From Acidimicrobiales bacterium (GTDB lineage: Bacteria; Actinomycetota; Acidimicrobiia; Acidimicrobiales; Poriferisodalaceae), in the NCBI GenBank assembly GCA_041394185.1, contig JAWKIQ010000003.1:434001-498000 (forward strand): 64,000 bases of DNA, written 5' to 3'. Made by a program: the position numbers and the translations under genes. Within the stretch, counting starts at the first letter, position 1. Every line of letters begins with the position of its first letter. Positions 49,229-58,657 of the stretch are shown here, piece by piece. Below the pieces are notes generated by a model. That model searched no databases and was not told the DNA's origin. It was given only the letters and a program-made list of their open reading frames with translations.

Positions 49229-50670
49229 CGGTCGTCCCCTCCCTGGCGGTTGGTGTTGGCCCTTTCGATGGCGGCCGCAACCCTGAACATCATCTGCTCG
49301 CCCGCGGGGGGCGCCAGTACCTGCACCCCAACGGGCAGGCCGTGGTCACCGGTGCCAAACGGCACCGACATGGCCGGATCGCCGCCCAGGTTGCTGGGGA
49401 TGGTGCACACGTCGCACTTGTACATGGCCAGCGGGTCGGACTTGGCGCCGAACTCGAACGCCACGCTGGGCGAAGTGGCCGAAATCAACACGTCGACGTT
49501 GGTGTAGGCGGCGTCGAAGTCGCGCCGCACCAGCGTGCGCAGCCGCTGGGCCTTGCCGTAGAACGCGTCGTAATAGCCGGCTGACAGCGCATAGGTGCCC
49601 AACATGATGCGTGCCTTCACCTCGTCGCCGAAACCGGCGGTGCGGGTGTTGACCATCATCTCGTGCACGTCGGCTCCGTCGACCCTGAGGCCGTACCTGA
49701 CACCGTCGAAACGCGCCAGGTTCGACGACGCTTCGGCCGGGGCGATCAGGTAGTACGCCGTCAACCCATAGGTGATGGCGGGTACCGAGACCTCGACGAT
49801 GTCGGCGCCTTGTGCGGCCAGCGCCTGAAGCGCCGCGTCGACGCGCGCCTGAACATCTGGGTCAGCGGCCGATGCCAACTCGGCGACAACACCGATGCGA
49901 AGGCCGTCAACTCCGGCGTCGAGTTGGGAGACCAGGTCCAGCGCCGGCTGGTCGATAGAGGTCGAGTCGAGCCGGTCGTGCCCGCTGATGGCCTCCAGGG
50001 TCACAGCCGCGCCGGTCACATCGCCTGCAAACGGGCCTATCTGATCGAGCGACGAAGCGAACGCGACCAGGCCATACCGTGACACGGTGCCGTACGTGGG
50101 CTTGACGCCAACAACTCCGCACAGCGCCGCAGGCTGGCGAATGGAACCGCCAGTGTCGGACCCCAGGGCCACGGGTGCGAACCCGGCGGCCACGGCCGCT
50201 GCACTGCCACCAGAGCTGCCGCCGGGCACGCGCGAAAGGTCGTGGGGGTTGCGGGTGGGCCCGAATGCCGAATTCTCGGTGGACGAGCCCATGGCGAACT
50301 CGTCGAGGTTGGTCTTGCCAACCACTACCGCCCCTTGGGCGACCAGTCGCTCGACGACTGTGGCGTCATAGGGCGGCCGCCAATCGGCGAGGATCTTCGA
50401 CGAACAGGTGGTGGGTACGCCCCTGGTGCACATGTTGTCTTTGAGAGCCACGGGCACGCCTGCCAACCGGCCAGGGTCGCGCCCGGACGCGATGTCGGCA
50501 TCGATGGCCTCGGCCCTGGCGCGGGCCTCGTCGCGCAACACCAGGTTGAAGGCGTTGATGTCGCCGTCGCGAGCGTCGATGCGCGAGAGGTGTTCATCCA
50601 CCACGTCGACAGCCGATCGCTGGCCCGATCGCACCAACTCGGCTATCTGGGATGCGGTCTCAAAGCTCAT
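49225..50670 (-). CDS. gatA: Asp/Glu-tRNA amidotransferase subunit A
   Basis: A 481-aa amidase-signature subunit that hydrolyses glutamine to supply ammonia. The Ser-cis-Ser-Lys triad is visible: Lys in VALKDNMCTRG near 75, the cis-Ser in VPGGSSGGSAAAVA near 150, and the nucleophile Ser in LGSDTGGSIRQPAA near 175. VGVKPTYGTVSRYGLVAFAS follows, as in the family. Length is typical. Start ATG 50670 overlaps the gatC stop by four bases. Confidence 0.96.
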   Translation of the reverse strand: MSFETASQIAELVRSGQRSAVDVVDEHLSRIDARDGDINAFNLVLRDEARARAEAIDADIASGRDPGRLAGVPVALKDNMCTRGVPTTCSSKILADWRPPYDATVVERLVAQGAVVVGKTNLDEFAMGSSTENSAFGPTRNPHDLSRVPGGSSGGSAAAVAAGFAPVALGSDTGGSIRQPAALCGVVGVKPTYGTVSRYGLVAFASSLDQIGPFAGDVTGAAVTLEAISGHDRLDSTSIDQPALDLVSQLDAGVDGLRIGVVAELASAADPDVQARVDAALQALAAQGADIVEVSVPAITYGLTAYYLIAPAEASSNLARFDGVRYGLRVDGADVHEMMVNTRTAGFGDEVKARIMLGTYALSAGYYDAFYGKAQRLRTLVRRDFDAAYTNVDVLISATSPSVAFEFGAKSDPLAMYKCDVCTIPSNLGGDPAMSVPFGTGDHGLPVGVQVLAPPAGEQMMFRVAAAIERANTNRQGGDDR

Positions 50671-50969
50671 CGGTCGTCGCCCAGGATCGGTGGCACCACG
50701 AAGAAGCCGTCGGACGAGTCGGGCGCCTGCGACAACACCTCGGCCCTGTTCACCTCGAGATCGACGACGTCATCTCGCATGACGTTGACCAGTGGCATCG
50801 GGTGAACCATCGGAGGCACATCGCTGAGGTCGAGGGCCTCGATCTCGGCTGCGTGACCCAGCACGCTGGCCAGGTGTGAGGTGAAATGGTCCAGTCCGGC
50901 GTCGTCGAGTCGGAGCCTGGCGAGGTGGGCGACGTGGGCCACCTCGTCTCTGGAGATCCTCTGCGTCAC
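50667..50969 (-). CDS. gatC: Asp/Glu-tRNA amidotransferase subunit C
   Basis: A 100-aa small subunit that wraps around GatA and stabilises the complex. ISRDEVAHVAHLARLRLDD (residues 5-23) and the late MRDDVVD...EVLSQAPD...GFFVVPPIL pattern fit GatC. GTG start at 50969 has AAGGGA seven bases upstream, and longer upstream frames are out of the family range. First gene of gatC-gatA-gatB-oxygenase. Confidence 0.93.
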   Translation of the reverse strand: MTQRISRDEVAHVAHLARLRLDDAGLDHFTSHLASVLGHAAEIEALDLSDVPPMVHPMPLVNVMRDDVVDLEVNRAEVLSQAPDSSDGFFVVPPILGDDR

Positions 50970-51153
50970 CGGCGGTTCCCTTCGTGAGCGGGCGATAATT
51001 GGAGGGCACGGAAACACCGACCACTGCCAGTCGATTACCGGTTTGGAACGGGGTTACCGTGGTCGACCGACTCAGAGATGTTATCGGTGTGGCACAACCA
51101 GCCAGGCCGACCCGCCCCAGGCCGCCGCCGAACTCGCCACCATAGAGGAAACC

Positions 51154-51567
51154 ATGACCCACACCTTTCTCACCGACGAATGGATCGACGCCGTGCTGGC
51201 CCTGCAGGACGAGTACAAGGATCGCATCGACCCACCGTCGGACTCGATCGTGATGAACCAGACCGTCAACGATGTGCCATTTGGTGACGGCGTACTCGAG
51301 TTGTGTGTCGACACCAGGTCGGGTCTGGCCGAAGTGCTGCGCGGGCACAGCGACGAGGCCGACGTGACCATCACCACCGACTACGCAACCGCCAAGACCC
51401 TGTTCCTGGCTCAGGATCCACAGGAGATCATGCAGGCGTTCATGTCCGGCCGCATCGCGATCCAGGGCGACATGGCCAAGCTGATGATCGCCCAGGCCAA
51501 CGCTGCTGCACCTGACGAGATCCACCTCGAGGTTGCTCGCCGCCTCCGGTCACTGACCGCCGAATAG
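51154..51567 (+). CDS. SCP2 sterol-binding-domain protein
   Basis: A 137-aa protein forming one SCP2-like lipid-binding fold. Typical features are an early beta-strand pattern, TITTDYATAKTLFLAQDPQEIM near 73-94, and FMSGRIAIQGDMAKLMIAQ near 95-113, which is the usual FxxGKLKVxGDMxKxxxL block. It may bind or carry acyl or sterol-like lipids; ligand unknown. ATG 51154 has GAGG five bases upstream. Divergent from gatC across 184 bases that contain no other gene. Confidence 0.85.
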   Translation: MTHTFLTDEWIDAVLALQDEYKDRIDPPSDSIVMNQTVNDVPFGDGVLELCVDTRSGLAEVLRGHSDEADVTITTDYATAKTLFLAQDPQEIMQAFMSGRIAIQGDMAKLMIAQANAAAPDEIHLEVARRLRSLTAE

Positions 51568-51579
51568 CGCAATGGTCGC

Positions 51580-53073
51580 TCACGCGGCAGCGTGGTCGGC
51601 TCGCTCGGTCGACACGACCCTGGCCGCGGCGAATATCGCCAACCCCGACACCAGCCCACCGACCAGGTAGGCGCGGGCAAACGAATCTGCGACGCCTGCG
51701 GTTGCTTCTCCCCCGATCTGCACCGCCTGCATCAACTCGATGCCGATCACCACCCCGACCTGCGATGCCATCTGTTGAGCCGCGCCGGCAATGCCGAAGT
51801 CCGACTCGTCGACGGCGTTGGCCATCACGGCGGTGAGCGACGGGCCCGCTGTGCCGAGCCCGAAACCCGAGATGGCCAGACCCAGAAGGATCAGGGTGTC
51901 GTCGAGCCTCGACGCCCCAAGCGCCAGTATCAGCATCGACCCGAACAAGGCGCTAGATCCGACGACGGCATTGGTGCGCTCGCCCACCTTCAGCGCCAGC
52001 CATCCCATCAGCGGCCCGACAACGGCAAACGTGAGCGGCCTTGCAATCGTGTACAAGCCGGCCTTGGTGGCGGTGAAGCCGAAGGTCGAGTCATCCTGCA
52101 GCAGCAGTGGAGTCAAGATGAAGCCACCCATGTAGGCGAAGTTCATCGTCAGCTGGGCGATGATGGGTGCGCTGACGTTGCGCATCCGGGCGTAGTGAGG
52201 AGGAAACAGCGGCGCCTGCCCGCGCCGCTCGATCGACCAGAACCACCAGCCGGCCAGGGGTATGCCCACCAGGCCCAACACCACTGCCGGCGACGTGAGG
52301 CCCCACGCCGCCCCGCGATTGACCACCAACAACACGAAACCTACGACGGTTCCGAGGGCCACGGCGCCGCGCCAGTCGAACGAGAGGCCGTCTTCTCGGG
52401 AGGTCTCTGGCAATACAAGTGCTGCCAACAACACCGCCAGCAACGAAAGCGGCGCCTGAAACACAAAGATCCAGCGCCAGTTGTAGTTGTCGACGATCGG
52501 CCCGCCGAACACAACCCCCAGGACCGGAGCGCCAGCCCCCACCATCGACCAATAGCCCATGGCCTGGACCCGCCGTTCGGGCTCGAAGGCCCGGTTGATC
52601 ATCGCCATGGCAGACGGCCCGGTCGCCGCTCCGCCGATGGCTCCCAGAACCCGGAACGTGATCAGCGACCATTCGTTCCAGCTCAGCGCGATCATCAGGG
52701 CGAACACCGCCGACAGCCCCATCGACAGCAGGTACATCCGCCGGTGGCCGAACATGTCGCCCGCACGGCCCAGGGCCGGGCCGACCAGCGCCACCGCGAG
52801 AATCGGCCCCGTGATGACCCACGAGACAACCGACTCCGACGCATCGAACTCGGCGGCGATGTCGCGGATGGCAACGCCCAGGATCGTCACCGTGAACGCA
52901 ACCGAGAACATTCCGGCCAGCGCCACGCCGAGGACATAACCGCCATAGCGCGGGCTTCGTTCGAGCCGCCGCGCCACCCGGCGCCGGAAGAGGATCGGCC
53001 ACGGTATCGACGTGACTGGCGTGGCTCCGGCCGCGCCGACGCGGAGCCGGTGAAACTGATCGCGTGAACCCAC
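51580..53073 (-). CDS. MFS drug transporter (DHA2-like)
   Basis: A 497-aa integral membrane protein with about 14 hydrophobic spans, as in the DHA2 exporters. The loop 2-3 motif GRAGDMFGHRRMYLL (about residues 101-115) and the motif C-like GAGAPVLGVVFGGPIVD near 179 are visible. It probably exports a drug or metabolite by proton exchange; substrate unknown. GTG 53073 is the start seen; a later start near VTSIPWPIL is possible. It lies six bases downstream of the PASTA kinase stop, on the same strand. Confidence 0.86.
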   Translation of the reverse strand: MGSRDQFHRLRVGAAGATPVTSIPWPILFRRRVARRLERSPRYGGYVLGVALAGMFSVAFTVTILGVAIRDIAAEFDASESVVSWVITGPILAVALVGPALGRAGDMFGHRRMYLLSMGLSAVFALMIALSWNEWSLITFRVLGAIGGAATGPSAMAMINRAFEPERRVQAMGYWSMVGAGAPVLGVVFGGPIVDNYNWRWIFVFQAPLSLLAVLLAALVLPETSREDGLSFDWRGAVALGTVVGFVLLVVNRGAAWGLTSPAVVLGLVGIPLAGWWFWSIERRGQAPLFPPHYARMRNVSAPIIAQLTMNFAYMGGFILTPLLLQDDSTFGFTATKAGLYTIARPLTFAVVGPLMGWLALKVGERTNAVVGSSALFGSMLILALGASRLDDTLILLGLAISGFGLGTAGPSLTAVMANAVDESDFGIAGAAQQMASQVGVVIGIELMQAVQIGGEATAGVADSFARAYLVGGLVSGLAIFAAARVVSTERADHAAA

Positions 53074-53079
53074 GAACTG

Positions 53080-55059
53080 CTACCGGGGAGCCCAGAGCTC
53101 GACCGACTCCCCCGGCTTCAGCAGAGTTCCGGCACCGGGACTGGACGATTCGACGATGTTGCCGCCCCCGGCAACACCCGACCGCACCAAACCCACCGCT
53201 TCCAGTGCAGCCGTGGCCTCTTCGATGGTCATGCCTTCGACATCTGGAACCGCGCGTCGATCTGGGCCTTTCGAGACACGAATCGCCACGGTCGACCCAC
53301 GGGGCAGTTCCACCGACGCAGACACGCTCTGCGAAATGACAACTCCGGCCGGCACCGTCTCGGAGAACTGCTCTTCTTCCTCGACCAGATTCAGCTGCAC
53401 CTGGGCAACGGCGGCAGCAGCTTCGTCACGGGTGAGCCCCACCAGATTAGGAACACTTCGCGGGACCGGGCCGCTCGACACCACCAGCTCGAACGACACG
53501 CCGGGTTCCAGCAGGCGTCCGGGCTCGACCGAGTCGCCGTCGATGGTTGCGCTCATCACGTCGCCGGCCGGAACCTGCTCGTCGAAACGTGGCTCGCGGC
53601 TGATGACGCCAAAGCCCCGAGACTCGAGGCGCTCGATGGCCGCCTGTTCTTCCAGGCCCACCACCCAAGGCACCATCGTCAGCCGCGGACCCACGACCAC
53701 ATCGACGGTCACGCCGAAATCGGCGGGCAGCTTCGAGCCGGCCTCTGGCGATTGACGAACGACGGTGCCCTTCTCGAATCCATCGCTTCGAACCTGCTTC
53801 TCGTCCAACACCCAACCGTTGGCGTCTGCCAGCGAGCGCACCTCGGTGATATCGCTGTTGCGCAGGTCTCCGAGATCGAACAAGGGAACGGCCTCGGTTT
53901 CGGGGCTCGAAACCAGGTACATGGCTGCCGCGACCATGGCCACCAGAACAGCAGCCGAACCCAACAGCCAGAGGCCTCGACGCGCGCTGACCCCCGGCGA
54001 GCGCTTCGTTGTGTCGGCAGCGGCATCAACCGCTGCAGATCCGGCCGCCGGATCATCGAACAGTGCCCCACCCACCTGGGTTTGTTCGCCGACCGGCTGG
54101 GTGGCGTCGGGATCCGCGCCGGCGGCCCTTGGAAGCGTGATGCCCGCCCATCGGCTCGACTGTGGGTCGACAGTGTCGAGCGCGTCCACGTTCAGCAGCG
54201 AACCGGCCAGGGGCAGGGCCCCTGGCGCCTCGAAGCCCTCGGTAGAACGCACCAGTTCGCGCATCAGCTCCAGCGCGGTGGGCCTGTCGCCTACCTCGAC
54301 CGAACCCGCCCGCCTCAGGGGTTCTGCAGCGGGGCCAAAGATGTCTGGCACCTCGAGATCGTTGGTGCTGCGGAATGCAAGCAGTTCGAGCGGATCCTCG
54401 ACCGGGCCGGGAACTGCCCCGGTCACCGCCTCGACCAGGCTGACGGCCAGGCTGTACACGTCGGTCCGTCCATCCGCCCTGCCCGGCCTGCTCCGCTCGG
54501 GGGCCGCGTATCGAAGCGTTCCCAGCACCGCCGAGTCGGGCTCGGTGAGGCCGGTGTCTCCGAGCACCTGCACGAGCCCAAAGTCGGCCACACGCAGCCG
54601 CCCGCCGCGATCGAACAGCAGATTCGCCGGTTTGACGTCGCGGTGGACCATTCCTCGCTGGTGGGCGGCCGCCAGACCGCTGGTGGCTTCGAGGCCGACC
54701 TTGACCGCCTGAGCGGGGGTCAGGGTGTGGCCCGCGGCGATGATTCCGTGAAGGCTGCCACCGCCCAGATACTCGGTGACCAGATAGGGCCCGAACTCAC
54801 ACTCGCCCCAGTCGTGAACCGCTACGACGTGTGGATGACTGAACGACGCTGCGCTCTGGGCCTCGTGGGCGAACCGCTCGGCAAACCCGGGCTTGCCCAC
54901 CAGCGCCGGATGCAGAACCTTCACCGCAACGCGCCGACGCAACCGCAAGTCGTCGGCCAGGTAGACGTGTGCCGAGCCTCCGAAGCCCAGTTGGGCGACG
55001 AGGCGATAGCGATTCTCGAGGACCGGTGCCGATTCGTCCTTCGCAGTCGTGGTCGCCAT
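53080..55059 (-). CDS. Transmembrane Ser/Thr kinase with four PASTA domains
   Basis: A 659-aa PknB-like protein. The kinase domain (about residues 18-270) has the Gly loop LGFGGSAHVYLADD, VAVKVLHP (catalytic Lys), HRDVKPANLLFD, DFG in VADFGLVQ, and GTLRYAAPE, so it should be active. A disordered juxtamembrane stretch precedes a single membrane span (about 364-384). Outside follow four PASTA repeats: VPLFDLGDLRN, MVPWVVGLEEQ, SVPNLVGLTRDE and AVPDVEGMTIEE starts, which in PknB bind muropeptides or peptidoglycan. The usual pbp/rodA/phosphatase neighbours are absent here. ATG 55059 is preferred; ATG 55083 adds eight residues. Confidence 0.92.
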   Translation of the reverse strand: MATTTAKDESAPVLENRYRLVAQLGFGGSAHVYLADDLRLRRRVAVKVLHPALVGKPGFAERFAHEAQSAASFSHPHVVAVHDWGECEFGPYLVTEYLGGGSLHGIIAAGHTLTPAQAVKVGLEATSGLAAAHQRGMVHRDVKPANLLFDRGGRLRVADFGLVQVLGDTGLTEPDSAVLGTLRYAAPERSRPGRADGRTDVYSLAVSLVEAVTGAVPGPVEDPLELLAFRSTNDLEVPDIFGPAAEPLRRAGSVEVGDRPTALELMRELVRSTEGFEAPGALPLAGSLLNVDALDTVDPQSSRWAGITLPRAAGADPDATQPVGEQTQVGGALFDDPAAGSAAVDAAADTTKRSPGVSARRGLWLLGSAAVLVAMVAAAMYLVSSPETEAVPLFDLGDLRNSDITEVRSLADANGWVLDEKQVRSDGFEKGTVVRQSPEAGSKLPADFGVTVDVVVGPRLTMVPWVVGLEEQAAIERLESRGFGVISREPRFDEQVPAGDVMSATIDGDSVEPGRLLEPGVSFELVVSSGPVPRSVPNLVGLTRDEAAAAVAQVQLNLVEEEEQFSETVPAGVVISQSVSASVELPRGSTVAIRVSKGPDRRAVPDVEGMTIEEATAALEAVGLVRSGVAGGGNIVESSSPGAGTLLKPGESVELWAPR

Positions 55060-55170
55060 CGATGTCCGACAGTACCGAAACATGCGGCGAATTCGTCACC
55101 ACGGGCGTTCACTGCCCCACTTGACCGTGGTGGAGGGTGGATCGACCACCGAACCGGCCAGACTGTGTGG

Positions 55171-55644
55171 GTGGCCAGATCCAACCGCGACGACCGCAAG
55201 AAGTACCCGAAGTTCGAGCCCGGTGACGGGTTCCGGGAGAAGTGGCTTCCCCGCATAGTCATCACCACCGGGCTGTGCCTTGCCGCGGCAGCGTTCTATT
55301 TCGCCGGCGCACTGGGTGGCGACCCCGAGACCAAACCACAGCTCGACCTGGCGGTCGACTCGGTGTTTCCGACCGACGGGTCGATCCAGCCCAGACAGAC
55401 CACCGTGACCATCGACCTGGCCACCGGCTGGGAGTTGACACAACTCAGCATCAACGGTGTGGCAATACCTCCATCCGAGGTCAGCACGGCAGGTGACGCC
55501 CTGGGTATCTACACGTTCGACCCCGGGCCCGGACGGGTCATCGAGGTGTTCGAGGTCGGCGAGGTCAGGGTCACTGCCGTGATCGTCAACCAGGTGGTGG
55601 ACGACGAGGTCAGAACCATCGGCTGGCGGTTCACCACCACCTGA
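55171..55644 (+). CDS. Membrane-anchored protein of unknown function
   Basis: A 157-aa protein. A basic, charged N-terminus (residues 1-20) precedes a single membrane span (about residues 25-46, LPRIVITTGLCLAAAAFYFA). The outer part (about 50-157) is beta-rich and Asp/Thr-rich with two Ig-like-looking halves; it contains no cysteine. I recognise no family. The GTG start at 55171 is a best guess; a GTG at 55165 is also in frame. It is divergent from the PASTA kinase and convergent with ligA, 4 bases apart. Confidence 0.65.
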   Translation: MARSNRDDRKKYPKFEPGDGFREKWLPRIVITTGLCLAAAAFYFAGALGGDPETKPQLDLAVDSVFPTDGSIQPRQTTVTIDLATGWELTQLSINGVAIPPSEVSTAGDALGIYTFDPGPGRVIEVFEVGEVRVTAVIVNQVVDDEVRTIGWRFTTT

Positions 55645-55648
55645 AGAC

Positions 55649-57694
55649 TCAAACGGGCAGCTCGCCGGTTTCGAGCAGGTGGGCAAAGCCTTCGGCATCG
55701 AGCATCGGAATTCCGAGCGACTCGGCCTTGGTCAGCTTGCTGGCGCCGGCGCCTTCGCCCACCACCAAGGCAAACGTGTTCTTCGACACCGAGCCAGGCG
55801 CCTTGCCGCCGCGGTCTTTGATGGCCGCCGTGGCCTCGTCGCGGGTATAACCCTCGACGGTGCCCGTGACCACCACCGACTTGCCGTCGAGCACCTGCTG
55901 AACCTCGGCTACGTCGACGCGATCGAGCCTGACACCGTTGTCGGCGAGCTTGCCGACCACCGCCCGGTTGGCATCGTCGGAGAAGAAGCCGGCAACGCTG
56001 GCCGCGATGGTGGGGCCGATGCCATCGATGGATGCGATGTCTTCCGCGGTGGCGTCGACGATGGCATCCATCGATCGGAAACGACGGGCGATGGCCTCTG
56101 AAGCGGTGGGACCCATGTGCTCTATACCCAAACCGATCAGCACGTTGCGCAGGGGTCGGTCGCGGCTGGCGTCGATGGAAGCCAACAGGTTGCCGGCGCT
56201 GACCTCGCCAAATCCCTCGAGGCCCAACACGTCGTCGAGGGTCAGCGCGTATAGGTCGGCCACGTCCGACGCAAGCCCCGACTCGACCAGGGCGATGACT
56301 GTGCGCTCTCCCAACCCCTCGATGTCCATGGCACCTCGCCCCGAGAAGTGGGCCAGGCCTTGCTCGACCCGCGCCGGACACCGACGGTTCGGACAGAACG
56401 TGTTGGCGTCGCCCTCGCCGCGCACCAGCGGGGTGGCGCAGCGGGGGCAGTTGGTAGGAAACTGCCAAGGCGTCGACTCAGCGGGCCGTTTCGCCAGCAC
56501 CGGCCCGACCACCTCGGGGATGACATCACCCGCCTTGCGCACGATGACCGAGTCGCCAGGCCGGACATCTTTCAGACGCACCTGGTCTTCGTTGTGAAGG
56601 GTGGCAACACCTACCGTCGAGCCCCCGACGAACACCGGCTCGAGCATGGCGAACGGTGTGGCCCTGCCTGTGCGCCCGATCGACACCATGATGTCGCGCA
56701 ACAAGGTGGTCTTCTCCTCGGGCGGGAACTTGAACGCTATGGCCCACCGAGGAGCCCGGCTGGTATAGCCCAACAGGTTGCGGTGTGCGATCGATTCGAG
56801 CTTCACCACCACGCCGTCGATCTCGTAGTCGGGGTCGTGGCGGTGCTGTTCCCAGTGGCGGCAAAAGGCGTGGACGTCGGCGATGGAACCAACCGTTCGG
56901 ATCTCGGGGTTGACCGGCAGGCCAAACGCGGCGAGCGCGTCGAACATCTGGCTCGACGTAGCCGGTTCGTCGATACCGACCAGTTGCCCCAAGCCGTAGC
57001 TCCAGAACCTGAGAGCCCGCTGGGCGGTGATTTGGGGGTTCTTCTGGCGCAGCGAACCGGCGGCCGTGTTGCGAGGGTTCGCATAGATCTGCTTGCCCTC
57101 GTCGAGCATGCGCTCGTTCAGGGCATCGAAGGCCGAGACCGGCATGTAGACCTCGCCCCTGACCTCGAGCACCTCGGGGGCATCGCCCGCCAGCGACTGG
57201 GGAACGTCTGCGATGGTAGCGACGTTGGCTGTGACGTCTTCGCCGACACGCCCGTCGCCCCGCGTCGCCGCCTGTGTGTATCGGCCGTGCTCGTAGCGAA
57301 TCGAAATGGCCAGCCCGTCGAACTTGAGCTCGCACACGAAGCGGGGCGAATCGACCCCGGCATCGGCGAGCGAGCGCGCAACCCGTTCGTGCCACGCGTC
57401 GAGCTCGTCGTGGTCCATCGCATTGTCGAGCGAGGTCATGGCGACCGCGTGGGCCACGGGAGAGAAGGCCGCCGGCGCACCGACGGTGGCGGTCGGAGAT
57501 TCGACATCGGCCAGTTCGGGATAGGTCGCCTCGAGTTGTTTCAACTCGCGCACCAGCGCGTCGTAGTCGGCGTCGGGCACCGTGGGCGCGCCTGCGTAAT
57601 AGGCGCGGTTGTGCTGGGTGATGGCGCGGCGCAGCTGATCGACCCGGTCGGCAGGGTCGGGGCTGGCAGAATCGGGGTTCGACGGTGACTCCAC
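55649..57694 (-). CDS. ligA: NAD-dependent DNA ligase
   Basis: A 681-aa essential replication ligase. The N-terminal Ia domain has YYAGAPTVPDADYDALVREL near 32-51, the AMP-lysine lies in FVCELKFDGLAISIRY near 118, and RGDGRVGEDVTANV near 145 follows. The OB fold is near 330-410, with IGRTGRATPFA. Four zinc cysteines are in CPRCATPL and CPNRRCPAR near 420-445. The helix-hairpin-helix domain follows (about 450-590), and the BRCT domain ends the protein (about 605-681, DGKSVVVTGTVEGYTRDEA). GTG start at 57694. Confidence 0.96.
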   Translation of the reverse strand: MESPSNPDSASPDPADRVDQLRRAITQHNRAYYAGAPTVPDADYDALVRELKQLEATYPELADVESPTATVGAPAAFSPVAHAVAMTSLDNAMDHDELDAWHERVARSLADAGVDSPRFVCELKFDGLAISIRYEHGRYTQAATRGDGRVGEDVTANVATIADVPQSLAGDAPEVLEVRGEVYMPVSAFDALNERMLDEGKQIYANPRNTAAGSLRQKNPQITAQRALRFWSYGLGQLVGIDEPATSSQMFDALAAFGLPVNPEIRTVGSIADVHAFCRHWEQHRHDPDYEIDGVVVKLESIAHRNLLGYTSRAPRWAIAFKFPPEEKTTLLRDIMVSIGRTGRATPFAMLEPVFVGGSTVGVATLHNEDQVRLKDVRPGDSVIVRKAGDVIPEVVGPVLAKRPAESTPWQFPTNCPRCATPLVRGEGDANTFCPNRRCPARVEQGLAHFSGRGAMDIEGLGERTVIALVESGLASDVADLYALTLDDVLGLEGFGEVSAGNLLASIDASRDRPLRNVLIGLGIEHMGPTASEAIARRFRSMDAIVDATAEDIASIDGIGPTIAASVAGFFSDDANRAVVGKLADNGVRLDRVDVAEVQQVLDGKSVVVTGTVEGYTRDEATAAIKDRGGKAPGSVSKNTFALVVGEGAGASKLTKAESLGIPMLDAEGFAHLLETGELPV

Positions 57695-57739
57695 GGCCAG
57701 GACTCTACCGATGCCCCGGGACAGCTAACGTTTCACGCC

Positions 57740-58642
57740 GTGTCGCGCCTGACCATTCGCCGTACCCACCAGATCGTGCTCGCCGTCACCCTGGCCGCCG
57801 CCATCGCCGGCAGCGGTGACGCCATCGAGGCGTCGGTGGCCGATCTCTCCACGGCCGGGCGCTGGATCATCGGTGTGGGTGCGTGGGCCCTGTGGGGTGT
57901 TGCGCTGACCAGCGTCGCCGTGCGCCTACCCGCCACCCTGGTAACCCTGCGGCTGGCCACCGTCACCGGCCTGGTAGCGGTGGTTGTCGCACTGATCGTG
58001 GCCGACCTGTCTGCTTCGGAAGTGGCATGGGCCATCACGCCTCCGTTGGTGGTGCTTGCCACCAGCCTCAGCCCCTTCGTCGGCGAGGCATGGATAGACG
58101 GCGCCTCCTACGGCGACGAGCTGCGCTTCAGCCTCAGGGTGCCGATGGCGTTGGCCCTGGTTGGCCTTCCTCTGGGGGTCATGTTGTTCGTAGGCGGGGT
58201 CCTCACCGGCCCGATCATGTTGGCCAACGAGCGCTGGATCATCGGGTCCGTCACCTTCGTCGTCGGCCTGTACTTGGCGATGATCGCTGCCCGCGCCCTC
58301 AACGGACTGGCGCGCAGATGGTTGGTGCTGGTGCCCGCCGGGTTGGTTCTGCACGACCACCTGGCAACCCGCGAGGCGTTCTTGATGATCAAGTCGACGG
58401 TCGCATCGGTGGGTCCCGCGCCACCAGAGGCCGAACTCGAGGACGACTCAGTTCTGGACGCCACGGGTGATTCGCCCGGCGCCGTCATAGAGATCGCCCT
58501 CACAAACGTCGTCGAATGCGTGCCCCGAACTGGCAAGGGCCAGGCGGCCGCCGTGGCCAAGGTGGGCAAGGTCTACGTGGTGCCGACCCGGCCGCTGGCG
58601 TTCGTCACCGCGGCCAGGTCCAGGGGGCTGGGCCGGGCGTGA
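57740..58642 (+). CDS. Integral membrane protein of unknown function
   Basis: A 300-aa protein with about five to six hydrophobic segments in the first 205 residues (for example VLAVTLAAAIAGSGDAI, LATVTGLVAVVVALIVA and MALALVGLPLGVMLFVGG). The C-terminal 90 residues are soluble, with LVLHDHLATREAFLMIK and a Pro/Ala/Glu-rich stretch, then a compact end. I do not recognise a family. GTG 57740 lies 45 bases from the divergent ligA start, so they may share a control region. Its 3' end converges with mnmA, 15 bases apart. Confidence 0.7.
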   Translation: MSRLTIRRTHQIVLAVTLAAAIAGSGDAIEASVADLSTAGRWIIGVGAWALWGVALTSVAVRLPATLVTLRLATVTGLVAVVVALIVADLSASEVAWAITPPLVVLATSLSPFVGEAWIDGASYGDELRFSLRVPMALALVGLPLGVMLFVGGVLTGPIMLANERWIIGSVTFVVGLYLAMIAARALNGLARRWLVLVPAGLVLHDHLATREAFLMIKSTVASVGPAPPEAELEDDSVLDATGDSPGAVIEIALTNVVECVPRTGKGQAAAVAKVGKVYVVPTRPLAFVTAARSRGLGRA

Positions 58643-58657
58643 GCCCGGCGCTTGGCG

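Noticed and set aside
51592..53067. Long plus-strand frame opposite the MFS transporter.
   Set aside because: Arg/Gln/His-rich shadow with no membrane pattern; the minus-strand frame has clear transporter motifs.
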